A stretch of 64,000 bases of DNA from Microbacterium sp. YJN-G (GTDB taxonomy: Bacteria; Actinomycetota; Actinomycetes; Actinomycetales; Microbacteriaceae). Both the position numbers and the translations under genes were made by a program. Shown here piece after piece: positions 54,308 through 63,516 of this stretch (positions within the stretch are counted from its first letter, which is position 1; each line of letters begins with the position of its first letter). The notes under the pieces are model-generated. The model had not been told where the DNA came from and did not search any database. It saw nothing but the letters and a program-made list of their open reading frames with translations. Location of the stretch: the NCBI RefSeq assembly GCF_015040615.1, contig NZ_CP060402.1, positions 3,286,001 through 3,350,000 on the forward strand. The letters are read 5' to 3'.

Positions 54308-54923
54308 CACGGCATCCGCCGCTCCCCGTCCGCGCCGCCGAGGCGACGCGCTGCTCGACGCGATCCACGCCGCCGTCGTCGCCGAGCTCGACGAGAACGG
54401 CTACGCCGGGATGACCATGGAGGGCGTCGCCGAGCGTGCGGGCGCCGGCAAGGCCTCGCTGTACCGGCGGTGGGATTCGCGGGCCGAGCTCGTCCGCGAC
54501 ACGGTGTACCACCTGATGCGCGACCCCGCAGGTTCGCCCGACACCGGCAGTCTGCGCGATGACCTGCGCGCGCTGCTCGGACAGACCACGCGGCTGCTGT
54601 CGGGACCGCTCGGCGAGGCGCTGCGCGCTCTGCTCTCGGAGATGCTCGCCGATCGCCTCCGCACCGACGATCTCTCGGCCCTGTCGCTGCGGATGGGCCG
54701 GCGGCTGATGGGCGAGGCGGTGCAGCGAGCGGTCGCACGCGGAGAGATCGACCCGGATGCCGTGACCGACGCGCGCCTCGACGTCGGGCAGGCGCTCATG
54801 CGCGACCGCTTCCTTTTCCGCTCGGTCGACGAGCACGACGTCGACGAGATCGTCGACACGGTCATCCTCCCGCTGCTGCACGCACCCGTGACCGGCCCGC
54901 CGAACCGCCCGCCCGCCGGCTGA
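54300..54923 (+). CDS. TetR-family repressor of the phosphotransferase operon
   Basis: This is a 207-residue TetR protein: RRGDALLDAIHAAVVAELDENGYAGMTMEGVAERAGAGKASLYRRWDSRAEL at about 13-64 is the DNA-binding domain. The C-terminal domain includes LRALLSEMLADRLRTDD. The GTG start overlaps the stop of the phosphotransferase gene, so both are made together. The only strong palindrome upstream of the operon is at 51823-51843, making autorepression likely. Confidence 0.88.
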   Translation: MPDTASAAPRPRRRGDALLDAIHAAVVAELDENGYAGMTMEGVAERAGAGKASLYRRWDSRAELVRDTVYHLMRDPAGSPDTGSLRDDLRALLGQTTRLLSGPLGEALRALLSEMLADRLRTDDLSALSLRMGRRLMGEAVQRAVARGEIDPDAVTDARLDVGQALMRDRFLFRSVDEHDVDEIVDTVILPLLHAPVTGPPNRPPAG

Positions 54924-54926
54924 CGT

Positions 54927-55649
<723 letters not shown>

Positions 55650-55766
55650 GCCCCCAGTGAACCATCCGCGAGCACCGCAGGGGCGATGAACGGTAGGGAA
55701 AACCCGAACCCAGGTGTCCGGTCTCCCCCGTTCCCCCGTGCGACCGGCCGCCCGTACCTTTGAGCC

Positions 55767-57113
55767 ATGACCACGAATCCGACCCCCACGCCGCCCCCGG
55801 CGCCGACGGGTGCCGCCACGACTCCGCCGGCGCCCGCGAGCCCGCCGCGCCCCGCGGCATCCGCCGACGCCCCGAAGCGTCCGCTGCGCATCTTCCTCAC
55901 CGTCCTCGAGCTCGCCGCGCTCGGCACTCTCGGCACGGCGGTGTTCGTCTTCCTCACGACCATGCTGGGCGTCGGCCTCGGACTGGTCTTCATCTTCGGC
56001 ATCGGCCTGTTCGTCCTGCTCGGGCTCGTGTACGCGCTGTTCGGCGTCGCCTGGTTCGAGGTGCGCCGCGTCAGCGGCCTCTACGGCGACGACCTACCCG
56101 ACCTGCGCTGGCGTCCGCGTACCCGCCCCGGCTTCGGCGGCTGGCTGCGCAACGTCGGTCGGCAGTCGATCGACGGGGCGATGTGGCGCGCGATCCTCAA
56201 CTTCCTGCTCGGCGCGATCACCGGCGCCATCGTGCTGCGCCTGTTCTGGGCCGGCATCTGGTCGTTCGCCTACGCCTTCGCGCCGCTGCGCGCCGACGGA
56301 CCCGTCGAGGGTCCGCTGGGCACCACGATCCTGCTCGGATGGACGCCGGTCGTCGGCATCCTCGGTGTTCTCGCCGCAGCCGCCGCGATCATCGGCCTCG
56401 CGCTGCTGCACCGTCTGCTCAGCCGCACGCTCGTCGTGCCCAGCCGCGAGGCGGAGCTCAGTGCGCAGGTGCGCACCACCTCCGCCCAGCGGGCCGGCGC
56501 GGTCCGCGCCGCCGAGCTCGAGCGCACCCGCATCGAACGCGATCTGCACGACGGCGTCCAGCCCCGGCTGGTCTCGGTCGGGATGACGCTGGGGCTGGCG
56601 CAGCAGAAGATCGACACCGACCCCACGACAGCCAAGGCACTGATCGACGAGGCGCACACCTCGACGAAGGCCGCGATCACCGAGCTGCGACAGCTCGCCC
56701 GCGGCATCCACACCTCGGTGCTCGACGACCGCGGACTCGACGCGGCCCTCTCGGCCCTCGCCGGACGCTCGCACATCCCCGTGCAGCTCGACGTGCGGCT
56801 CGACCCGGGCATGACCGGTGCGAACGCCGGATGCCGGGATGCCGAGGCGGCGATCTACTTCGCGATCGCCGAGTCGCTGACCAACGCGGCCAAGCACTCG
56901 CGGGCCAGCGAATGCCGTGTGGTGGTGCGCAGCCGTGACGGTGCCCTGTGGGCGCGCGTCGAGGACAACGGCATGGGCGGCGCGCAGGTGCAGCCCGGCG
57001 GCGGACTCGACGGCATCACCAACCGCATCCTCGCCGCGGGCGGGACCTTCCGCCTCGACAGCCCCGCCGGCGGACCGACCAGTCTGGAGGTGACGGTGCC
57101 ATGCGCATCCTGA
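55767..57113 (+). CDS. Sensor histidine kinase, NarL/DesK type
   Basis: This is a 448-residue kinase with a Pro/Ala-rich cytoplasmic start, membrane segments at about 42-92 and 150-215 forming an integral sensor domain, a HisKA_3 domain with phospho-acceptor His261 (ERDLHDGVQPRLVSVGMTLGLAQ) and a C-terminal ATPase (AIAESLTNAAKHSRASECRV, VEDNGMGG, GGLDGITNRI). It probably senses membrane or envelope stress. The ATG is 6 bp after TACCTT (55755-55760), so translation is leaderless. It overlaps its response regulator gene by 13 bp. Confidence 0.93.
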   Translation: MTTNPTPTPPPAPTGAATTPPAPASPPRPAASADAPKRPLRIFLTVLELAALGTLGTAVFVFLTTMLGVGLGLVFIFGIGLFVLLGLVYALFGVAWFEVRRVSGLYGDDLPDLRWRPRTRPGFGGWLRNVGRQSIDGAMWRAILNFLLGAITGAIVLRLFWAGIWSFAYAFAPLRADGPVEGPLGTTILLGWTPVVGILGVLAAAAAIIGLALLHRLLSRTLVVPSREAELSAQVRTTSAQRAGAVRAAELERTRIERDLHDGVQPRLVSVGMTLGLAQQKIDTDPTTAKALIDEAHTSTKAAITELRQLARGIHTSVLDDRGLDAALSALAGRSHIPVQLDVRLDPGMTGANAGCRDAEAAIYFAIAESLTNAAKHSRASECRVVVRSRDGALWARVEDNGMGGAQVQPGGGLDGITNRILAAGGTFRLDSPAGGPTSLEVTVPCAS

Positions 57114-57802
57114 TCTGCGAGGACTCCGTCCTGCTCCGCGAGGGTCTGGTGCGTCTGCTCGAAGACGCCGGCCACCAGGTCGTCGCGGCCCTGCCCGACA
57201 CGAACGGCCTCTCGGATGCCGTGATCGAGCGCGACCCCGAGCTCTGCATCCTCGATGTGCGGCTGCCCCCGACGTTCACCGACGAGGGCATCCGTGCGGC
57301 GCTCTCGATCCGCGCCGCGCATCCGGCCCTGCCGCTGCTGGTGCTCTCCCAGTACGTCGAGGAGCGGTACGCGAGCGACCTGATCACCGCCGGATCCGCA
57401 CAGGGCGGGGCGCTCGGCTACCTGCTCAAGGACCGGGTCGCCGACGTCGCCGAGTTCGTCGAGTCGGTGGAGCGCATCGCCGCCGGCGGCACGGTGCTCG
57501 ACCCCGAGGTCGTGGTTCAGCTGCTCACCCGGCGCAACCGCGACGAGCGGATGATGCGCCTGACCGAACGCGAGCGCACCGTGCTCGCACTGATCGCCGA
57601 GGGCAAGTCGAACAGCGCCATCGCGGGGCTGCTGTTCCTCAGCGAGGCGAGCGTCGAGAAGCACATCACCGCGATCTTCCAGAAGCTCGGGCTCGAGCCC
57701 GAGGACGGCAACCGGCGGGTGCTCGCCGCACTCGCCCACATCGAGAACACCGGATCCGCGTCCGCGGACCCTGCACGGGACAATCAGGGAGGCCTGCGAT
57801 GA
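57101..57802 (+). CDS. NarL/LuxR-type response regulator
   Basis: This is a 233-residue regulator. The receiver domain (1-120) has the acidic pocket E7-D8 and phospho-acceptor Asp52 in CILDVRLPP, with Lys in LLKDRVAD. The LuxR-type helix-turn-helix at about 155-215 reads LTERERTVLALIAEGKSNSAIAGLLFLSEASVEKHI. It is activated by the adjacent kinase and probably controls this operon, including the DUF4097 gene that overlaps its stop. Confidence 0.94.
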   Translation: MRILICEDSVLLREGLVRLLEDAGHQVVAALPDTNGLSDAVIERDPELCILDVRLPPTFTDEGIRAALSIRAAHPALPLLVLSQYVEERYASDLITAGSAQGGALGYLLKDRVADVAEFVESVERIAAGGTVLDPEVVVQLLTRRNRDERMMRLTERERTVLALIAEGKSNSAIAGLLFLSEASVEKHITAIFQKLGLEPEDGNRRVLAALAHIENTGSASADPARDNQGGLR

Positions 57803-58599
57803 ACGGCACGACCAAGAAGAGCGTCGGCGCACTGACCGTCGTGCTGGCGGTGATCGGCGGGGTCTCCCTGCTGGGCACCGGAGCGGGCGCGGCGTTCGCC
57901 GGAGTGCGCAGCCTCGGCCCGCAGGCGGGTTCGCTGGAGCAGGATGTGAGCGGCGTGACCTCGCTCGACGTCGAGGTGCACGGAGCCGCGATGGAGGTGG
58001 AGTTCGCCGATGTCTCCGAGGCGCAGCTGCGCATCGAGGGCGGCCCCTCGGACGGGTGGCGCCTGAGCCGGGACGACGACGAGCTCGATGTTCGAGGGCC
58101 CGACCGCGGGTTCGACTGGTTCCGGCCGGACTGGCTGCGCGGCGACGAGCGTGCGACCCTCCTGCTGCCTGAGTCGCTGCGCGGTCTCGATGCCGAGCTC
58201 ACCCTCGAGGCGGGTTCACTCTCGGTCGACGGCGAGTTCGGCGAACTGCAGCTCGACGTCAACGCCGGAGCGCTGACCGTGGAGGGTGCGGCGCGGATGC
58301 TGGATGCCGAGCTGAACGCGGGGCGGGCCGACATCGACCTGAGCAGCGTCACCGAGGCGAAGTACTCCGTGAGCGCGGGCCGCATCACCTCCACGCTGAC
58401 CGACGCCCCGAGTCAGGTCGCCATCACCGTGGAGGCCGGCCAGCTGGACCTGACCGTGCCCGACACCGACTACGACGTGCGTGAGAACGTCAGCGCCGGA
58501 TCCATCAACAACGGGCTGTCGCAGCGGTCGGACAGCGACCGCCGGATCACCGCGAAGGTGTCGGCCGGATCGATCAACCTGCGGGCCTCTGACGACTGA
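57799..58599 (+). CDS. DUF4097-family protein
   Basis: This 266-residue protein has an N-terminal membrane or signal segment (VGALTVVLAVIGGVSLLGTGAGAAFAG) and a repeated beta-strand region (LDVEVHGAAMEVEFADVSEAQL, LELNAGRAD-like and SVSAGRITSTL motifs), the adhesin-like beta-helix pattern of DUF4097 proteins. These often accompany envelope-stress two-component systems. It is coupled to the response regulator by ATGA. Function is unknown; it may be a surface sensor. Confidence 0.82.
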   Translation: MNGTTKKSVGALTVVLAVIGGVSLLGTGAGAAFAGVRSLGPQAGSLEQDVSGVTSLDVEVHGAAMEVEFADVSEAQLRIEGGPSDGWRLSRDDDELDVRGPDRGFDWFRPDWLRGDERATLLLPESLRGLDAELTLEAGSLSVDGEFGELQLDVNAGALTVEGAARMLDAELNAGRADIDLSSVTEAKYSVSAGRITSTLTDAPSQVAITVEAGQLDLTVPDTDYDVRENVSAGSINNGLSQRSDSDRRITAKVSAGSINLRASDD

Positions 58600-58613
58600 C
58601 GACGGATCGAAAC

Positions 58614-58637
58614 GCCCGGCCTGCACGCAGGCCGGGC
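58614..58637 (+). terminator. Terminator after the two-component operon
   Basis: GCCCGGCCTG (58614-58623) pairs perfectly with CAGGCCGGGC (58628-58637) around CACG, followed by TCGATTCGCTTTT. Confidence 0.85.
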
Positions 58638-58685
58638 TCGATTCGCTTTTCCTCAGGTTCATCCGGTAAAGTCTTGGAGGTTGAC

Positions 58686-58759
58686 GGGGCTATAGCTCAG
58701 GCGGTTAGAGCGCTTCACTGATAATGAAGAGGTCCCAGGTTCAAGTCCTGGTAGCCCCA
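58686..58759 (+). tRNA. tRNA-Ile (GAT anticodon)
   Basis: A 74-base cloverleaf: acceptor GGGGCTA/TAGCCCC, D arm GCTC/GAGC, anticodon stem CTTCA/TGAAG with loop CTGATAA (GAT), T arm CCAGG/CCTGG with TTCAAGT, discriminator A. CCA is not encoded. TAAAGT (58667-58672) upstream is a possible -10. Confidence 0.97.
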
Positions 58760-58796
58760 CTCCGTTCGCGGAAATCCGCGGTGACCGCGCCGCTCC

Positions 58797-58869
58797 GGGG
58801 CCTTAGCTCAGTTGGTAGAGCGCTTGCTTTGCAAGCAAGATGTCAGGAGTTCGAATCTCCTAGGCTCCA
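58797..58869 (+). tRNA. tRNA-Ala (TGC anticodon)
   Basis: A 73-base cloverleaf: acceptor GGGGCCT/AGGCTCC with one wobble, D arm GCTC/GAGC, anticodon stem CTTGC/GCAAG with loop TTTGCAA (TGC), T arm AGGAG/CTCCT with TTCGAAT, discriminator A. It is 37 bp after tRNA-Ile, probably one transcript. The lower-GC segment starts just after it. Confidence 0.97.
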
Positions 58870-58876
58870 CGAAAAA

Positions 58877-58892
58877 GCCCGGCGTGCCGGGC
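58877..58892 (+). terminator. Terminator after tRNA-Ala
   Basis: GCCCGGC and GCCGGGC form a 7-bp stem around GT, preceded by five A and followed by CGTTAT. Confidence 0.7.
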
Positions 58893-58999
58893 CGTTATCG
58901 TCTTCGCAACACGACGACGAGTCCTGGGCTTATGGTCGGTCACTGAGGCTGACCTCAAACTGCCGGTAGACCGACTTCATCCTGTGCGAGACTCGCTGC

Positions 59000-59560
59000 A
59001 TGGGCAAGAGGGTACATCCGAAGACGCGAGATCACGTGCACACCTCGGCCTGGGTTGCGGCGGGTAGTGCGATACTCGCAGCCATTGCCGCGTTTGCGGG
59101 CGTCTATTGGACTACTTACCAGGCTCACCAGCAAGATGTGATTGACCGCCGCGCCGCAGCCTATGCGGCATACCTCGGGACCTTCGCCGAGTTCAACGAA
59201 CTCGTTTGGGCAGCGTCGGCATGGGCTGGTGAGGGCGCACCAGAACCGCAGCCAACCGACCCGGGACCATTCTGGAGCACCGCATCGCAGTTGCAATCGG
59301 ATCTTGAAGCTGGATACGCGAGGTCTGTAATGTCGACCACTGACTCACGGACACTCGCAGTGCTGCAGTCGTTGCGCGACGGCCAGAGTGATATGTTTCT
59401 CTCCTTCAAGTGCGCGGCCCAATTGCAGATTGCCGGTTGTGACGACGAAGCTCCGCTGGCGACCAACGACGCGATCATCGAGATTCTTGAGAACTGGTCC
59501 GCGTCTGCCGGAGCGGACAAGCAGACCTTGATGGATCTTGCGCGGGATCAGCTGAACTGA
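59000..59560 (+). CDS. Membrane-anchored protein of unknown function
   Basis: This 186-residue protein has one N-terminal membrane helix (AWVAAGSAILAAIAAFAGVYWTTY, about 18-41), then a helical region starting HQQDVIDRRAAAYAAYLGTFAEFNELVW, and two Cys (FKCAAQLQIAGCDDEA) that may form a disulfide. I do not recognise a family. Codon use and GC content are lower than in neighbours, suggesting acquisition. It lies between tRNA-Ala and the ATPase-nuclease gene, convergent with the latter, so co-function is possible but not shown. Confidence 0.65.
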   Translation: MGKRVHPKTRDHVHTSAWVAAGSAILAAIAAFAGVYWTTYQAHQQDVIDRRAAAYAAYLGTFAEFNELVWAASAWAGEGAPEPQPTDPGPFWSTASQLQSDLEAGYARSVMSTTDSRTLAVLQSLRDGQSDMFLSFKCAAQLQIAGCDDEAPLATNDAIIEILENWSASAGADKQTLMDLARDQLN

Positions 59561-59844
59561 GGTCGGGTGCACTGGGGTGAAGACCTCGCACAGGTCGGCA
59601 ATCTCACCGGGATTGCGCAACGCTCGAGCAGCGGGGCGCGCTCGAGCGGTTATCCGTACGATGCGAACCCTACTCACAGGAGTCCTTTGGAACGCTACGA
59701 GCGTTTGATGCGTTATGAGAAGGGGCTCCACCGAGCCCAGCAGCATGAGCAGATATGCACTGCAGTGGCGCTCGGACGCCGCTGGGTTAGACAACGAGTA
59801 CGGGTGGCGCGCGTACCGAGCTACTGGGTCCGAATGGGCGACGC
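59561..59844. other. Gap with a possible 39-codon gene
   Basis: This 284-bp gap holds an ATG frame at 59745-59864 encoding MSRYALQWRSDAAGLDNEYG and a Trp-rich end (EWATLSPWPH), which overlaps the nuclease gene end by 20 bp. No ribosome-binding site is clear and no family is recognised. An inverted repeat around CGCTCGAGC lies near 59620. Otherwise nothing is seen. Confidence 0.25.
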
Positions 59845-62058
59845 TCAGCCCCTGGCCGCACTGATTGATTCGAGCGTCTTCATGAATCGCTCGAACTCGG
59901 CGGGAGCGGTGGTTCCCTCCGCGGCGGCGCGGAGTGTCTCCTCGGTGAAGCGGAATTGAAACTTTTGCTGTAGCCACGGCTTGAATCTCTTCACCGTCTT
60001 CGTTGGTGCGGATTCGCGTTCAGCCTGGTGCTGAGCGTGCAGCTCAGCCCATGACTCCGCCTGCGGGACGAACGCGGTCACGGGCAGGTAGTCGATAATA
60101 TCAGCAGCCTCGAGAGCGTACGGAGTGATGCGACTATCGAGGTCCCTTTTCAGTGCTGCTTGAAGCCACTCGCGCAGGAAGCCGGATTCTGAGCTCGTGA
60201 GCGGGATTCCGTGGAGCACGGTGTCGATAGCCGCTTGCTTGTTGCCTTGAGCGGCTGCCACCTGCGCCTTGGCCCAGGTGGCGGTGAGGGTCTCGGCATT
60301 CTCGTTGTCCATCAGCGCTACCACGTGTGCTTCGGTGTGGTCAAACAAGACCTTGCTGTCCACGGTGGGGTGCAACTTTGTTCCACCGCGAAGCACCAGC
60401 ACATCAACGCGCGCCGCGCGAAGTCGGTCAGCGAAGTAATGGTCGAGGAGGACCTCATCATGCATGCCTTCGACGAGCAGCAGAACACGAGGCCAGCGCA
60501 ACAGGTCGCTCGGTGTTAGGCCAAGGGCATCCAGGGCCTGGCGGTCGGCGAAGTCGAGTCGACGAACGGTCGGTGTCCGATTGTCTCCACCATCGTGGCG
60601 CAGTTCGACCAGTCGTGCCTCGGTGGTGTCGAGGAGTTCCGGCGAGTGTGTCGCGACGATGAGTGCCCGCGGAGCGTCCTTTGCGCGCGCGAGCAGGCTT
60701 CTAGCCATGAAGGCCTCAGCTGCGCGATGTAGGGCGGACTCCGGCTCGTCCAGGAGGTAGACCGCCGGACGAAGCGACAACAGTTTGCTGGCGTCGTGCT
60801 CCCGGCGGTGCCAGTACACCGCTTCATTGATGGAGCGCTCAGCCCACAGGCGCTCGGCCTTCGAGAGACCATCAAGGCCGACCTGCACTCGAGCAGTGGA
60901 CGCCCGATGGAAGCGCCATTCCAAGGCCGGCATGGAGGCTCGAAGCGCAGACGGAGCAACTTCGAGCCGTGCGACGAGCGCGTCGAGAAGTACATCCTGG
61001 AGTGCCGTGGTCACTCGCTCGCTGAGTTGCTCGGCGGCAGCGTCGATGGCCTGCTCGATGAACTCGATCGCGTTCTTGCGGCGCTCGTCGGCAAGGCGGT
61101 GCCAGAGGTTCCGAATGTATTCCGGGTTTCCGAAGCTGAACGTGCCGTCGAACGAGTCTTCATCGCCATCAAATCCCAGCTTGTCGTTGAGTGCGCCAGC
61201 GACCAGGCGGGCGAAATGGTCATGAGTGGCGTCCACAGCATCGTGCTCCAGGGTGAGCACGTCAACGCCGAAGTCGATTGGTCCTTCAAGGTTCACGGGA
61301 GACTCGTACAGGAGGTCCGTCATGGTGATGTTGTAGAGCTCCACGCTCGAAGGCTGCACCCGCACACGACGATGACCGCGTGCGATGAAGACATCCCCTC
61401 CGGTTGCAAAGAACGGAATCGCGCGGAGCTTCTCGACGTATGCGTCGAATTCGTCGTCGTCGGTATCGTCGTCCGGATACGTCTCCTCGACCTGACGCAA
61501 CTGCTGGAGAACCGCCTCAGCAGCTGGTCGGGATCTGTCAGCTACTGCGTATGCATCCCATGACGGAGCACCTTCTGTGCCTGTCGGTGCGAGGACGAAA
61601 AGGCGGTCATCCAGCACCTCGGCTCTGAGCTCGGGGTACTCCCACCCGACCATCGCTTCGATGTGCCTAATGACGACGGCCTCAACGGTCTCGGGTGAGA
61701 ACTCGCGCTCTGAGCTGCGCTGGCCCGGCGCTGCCCTGTAGTCGGAGGGGTCGGCGAGCTCCTGCGCAAGCGCGAGAGCAAAGGGCCGAGCATCGTCCCT
61801 TTGGCGCCGCCAGGGGGCTGGGATGAAGAGCCCAGCCTCCTGTGTCACGACTGCGCGGGCGAGCAGGCTGACGTTGACATCTGTCTGCACACCCAGAAGG
61901 GCCCCTCGAATGCCGCGAATCAGGCGGCTCTTGCCTGTTCCATTCAATCCGTACAGGACGGTGAGCCCCTCTTCGAAGGTGAGCCGTTCCCCCCTGAGCA
62001 TCGGGTCGCCGGAGAAGTCGAAGCCGACGATGACATGCTCTGCACTCGGGTCGCCCAT
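59845..62058 (-). CDS. ATPase-TOPRIM nuclease, OLD-like (candidate phage defence)
   Basis: This 737-residue protein joins an ABC-type ATPase and a TOPRIM nuclease. Walker A is GLNGTGKS at 37-44. A long insert rich in helices follows. LDGLSKAERLW is the signature region, Walker B is VYLLDEPESALH with D437-E438, and VATHSPELL holds the His471 switch. TOPRIM residues are E530 in LLVEGMHDE and D584/E586 in ALMDNENAE. A further ~150 residues follow. OLD nucleases and AriA-AriB-type proteins share this layout and block phages. Translation appears leaderless (TAGCGT, 6 bp, ATG). GC is lower than in neighbours. Confidence 0.82.
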   Translation of the reverse strand: MGDPSAEHVIVGFDFSGDPMLRGERLTFEEGLTVLYGLNGTGKSRLIRGIRGALLGVQTDVNVSLLARAVVTQEAGLFIPAPWRRQRDDARPFALALAQELADPSDYRAAPGQRSSEREFSPETVEAVVIRHIEAMVGWEYPELRAEVLDDRLFVLAPTGTEGAPSWDAYAVADRSRPAAEAVLQQLRQVEETYPDDDTDDDEFDAYVEKLRAIPFFATGGDVFIARGHRRVRVQPSSVELYNITMTDLLYESPVNLEGPIDFGVDVLTLEHDAVDATHDHFARLVAGALNDKLGFDGDEDSFDGTFSFGNPEYIRNLWHRLADERRKNAIEFIEQAIDAAAEQLSERVTTALQDVLLDALVARLEVAPSALRASMPALEWRFHRASTARVQVGLDGLSKAERLWAERSINEAVYWHRREHDASKLLSLRPAVYLLDEPESALHRAAEAFMARSLLARAKDAPRALIVATHSPELLDTTEARLVELRHDGGDNRTPTVRRLDFADRQALDALGLTPSDLLRWPRVLLLVEGMHDEVLLDHYFADRLRAARVDVLVLRGGTKLHPTVDSKVLFDHTEAHVVALMDNENAETLTATWAKAQVAAAQGNKQAAIDTVLHGIPLTSSESGFLREWLQAALKRDLDSRITPYALEAADIIDYLPVTAFVPQAESWAELHAQHQAERESAPTKTVKRFKPWLQQKFQFRFTEETLRAAAEGTTAPAEFERFMKTLESISAARG

Positions 62059-62194
62059 ACCTGAACGCTAGCGAGTTCAGCTCCGGGCGCCGACCGGGCA
62101 CGCGGCACCGCGTGTCGGCGCTCCGACGAGACGCGCGACTGCCCGTGCTCGACGGCAGTCGCCTCGCGGTTCGATGCAGCACGTCGTCCGCCCC

Positions 62195-62222
62195 TTGACT
62201 CCTGATTGTTAGTGACTAACAT
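62195..62222 (+). promoter_or_regulatory. Promoter and TetR operator
   Basis: TTGACT (62195-62200), 16 bp, TAACAT (62217-62222). The spacer and -10 contain the perfect palindrome TGTTAGTGACTAACA (62207-62221). The -10 ends 6 bp before the ATG, so the transcript is leaderless. The TetR protein would block its own promoter. Confidence 0.88.
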
Positions 62223-62228
62223 TGCAGC

Positions 62229-62774
62229 ATGGGTCGATGGGAACGCACGCATGAGGCGCTCGCGCAGGCGGCGTGGGAGCTGTTCTCCGAGCGCGGGTAT
62301 GAGGCGACGGCGATGGCGCACATCGCCGAGCGCGCGGGTGTGAGTGAGATGACGCTGTTCCGGCACTTCCCGACCAAGGAGGCGCTGGTGGTGACCGACC
62401 CGTTCGACCCTCTCCTGGCCGAGGCTGTGCGCGAGCGCCCCGCCGAGGAGCCGGCGATGCGCGCCCTCGCCGAGGGGATCCGGCAGGCATGGGCGCGGAT
62501 CGGCGCCGATGACGTGCGGATGCTGCGCGCCAGACTCGAGCTCATCGCCCGCACCCCCGCACTGCGCGGGGCGATCGAGCGGGGCAGCGACGACACCGTC
62601 GCCGCACTCGTCGCCGCACTGGTGGATCGCGGCACGAGCGAGGAGCAGGCGCGGGTCGCCGCGACCGCCCTGATCGCAGGGCTGAGCACCGCACTGCTGC
62701 AGTGGGCGCGATCGGAGCAGACCACGCTGGATGCCGCACTCGGCGCCGCACTCGACGTGCTCGGCGGCCAGTGA
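62229..62774 (+). CDS. TetR-family repressor of an ABC exporter
   Basis: This is a 181-residue TetR protein: RTHEALAQAAWELFSERGYEATAMAHIAERAGVSEMTLFRHFPTKEAL at about 6-53 is an intact DNA-binding domain. The C-terminal domain is short and Ala-rich. The gene is followed after 1 bp by an ABC exporter ATPase, so it probably controls efflux of a toxic compound that is also its ligand. Confidence 0.9.
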   Translation: MGRWERTHEALAQAAWELFSERGYEATAMAHIAERAGVSEMTLFRHFPTKEALVVTDPFDPLLAEAVRERPAEEPAMRALAEGIRQAWARIGADDVRMLRARLELIARTPALRGAIERGSDDTVAALVAALVDRGTSEEQARVAATALIAGLSTALLQWARSEQTTLDAALGAALDVLGGQ

Positions 62775-62775
62775 C

Positions 62776-63516
62776 ATGCTCGCGTTCGAGAACGTCACCC
62801 GCCTGTTCCGCGGCGGCGGCGGAGTGTCCGATCTGACGTTCACGGTCGGCGCGGGAGAGATTGTGGCGCTGATCGGGCTGAACGGGGTCGGCAAGACGAC
62901 GCTGATGAGGCTGGCACTGGGGATGCTGCGCCCGCAGCAGGGCTTTGTGCGCGTCCTCGGTCACGCGCTCGAGCAGCGCCGCACGCCGACCATCGTGCCG
63001 GCGGCTGTCTGGGCGCAGGTGGGTGCCCTGATCGAAATGCCCCTGGTCTATCCCGAACTGACCGCCCGCAGGAACCTCTACATCGCCGCACTGCTGCACG
63101 GTGCCGATCCCGATGGCACGGTGCCGCGCTCGATCGCCGAGTGGCAGCTCGGCCCGGTGGCTGATCGCCGCTTCCGCCGGCTGTCGCTGGGTAACCGGCA
63201 GCGGGTCGGCCTGGCCGCAGCGCTGCAGCACGATCCCCGGGTGATCGTGCTCGACGAACCGGGTAACGCGCTGGATCCGGCCTCCGTGCTCCTGCTGCGT
63301 GAGCAGCTGATCCGGCGCGCCCGAGAAGACGCGGCGATCCTGGTCAGCAGCCATCATCTCGATGAGGTGTCACGGATCGCCGACCGCGTGCTGCTGATGA
63401 ACGGGGGCCGGTTGATCGGAGAACTCGACACCACGGGCAGCGATCTCGAACGCGCATTCTTCGAGCGCGTCCGCGAGGACGACGCCCGCCGTGAGGCCGC
63501 GGAGGTCGGTCGATGA
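62776..63516 (+). CDS. ABC exporter ATP-binding protein
   Basis: This 246-residue ATPase of the bacitracin/multidrug (BcrA) type has Walker A GLNGVGKTT at about 34-42, Q-loop in WAQVGALIEMPLVYPELTARRNL, signature LSLGNRQRVGLA, Walker B VIVLDEPGNALDP and H-loop VSSHHLDEV. The signature has LSLGN in place of LSGGQ-like, common in this group. It energises the permease whose gene overlaps its stop by 4 bp. Confidence 0.92.
   Translation: MLAFENVTRLFRGGGGVSDLTFTVGAGEIVALIGLNGVGKTTLMRLALGMLRPQQGFVRVLGHALEQRRTPTIVPAAVWAQVGALIEMPLVYPELTARRNLYIAALLHGADPDGTVPRSIAEWQLGPVADRRFRRLSLGNRQRVGLAAALQHDPRVIVLDEPGNALDPASVLLLREQLIRRAREDAAILVSSHHLDEVSRIADRVLLMNGGRLIGELDTTGSDLERAFFERVREDDARREAAEVGR

Noticed and set aside
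59567-59959. 130-codon plus-strand frame after the membrane gene
   Set aside because: It has no ribosome-binding site or recognisable domain and runs into the C-terminus of the nuclease gene in antisense.
58797-62058. Integrated element at tRNA-Ala
   Set aside because: No integrase gene and no repeat of the tRNA 3' end (TTCGAATCTCCTAGGCTCCA) were found downstream, so no attachment sites can be claimed, although base composition still suggests transfer.
59845-62058. Firm call as a PARIS (AriA-AriB) fusion
   Set aside because: ATPase and TOPRIM motifs fit OLD nucleases equally well, and the DUF4435 signature could not be verified from sequence alone.
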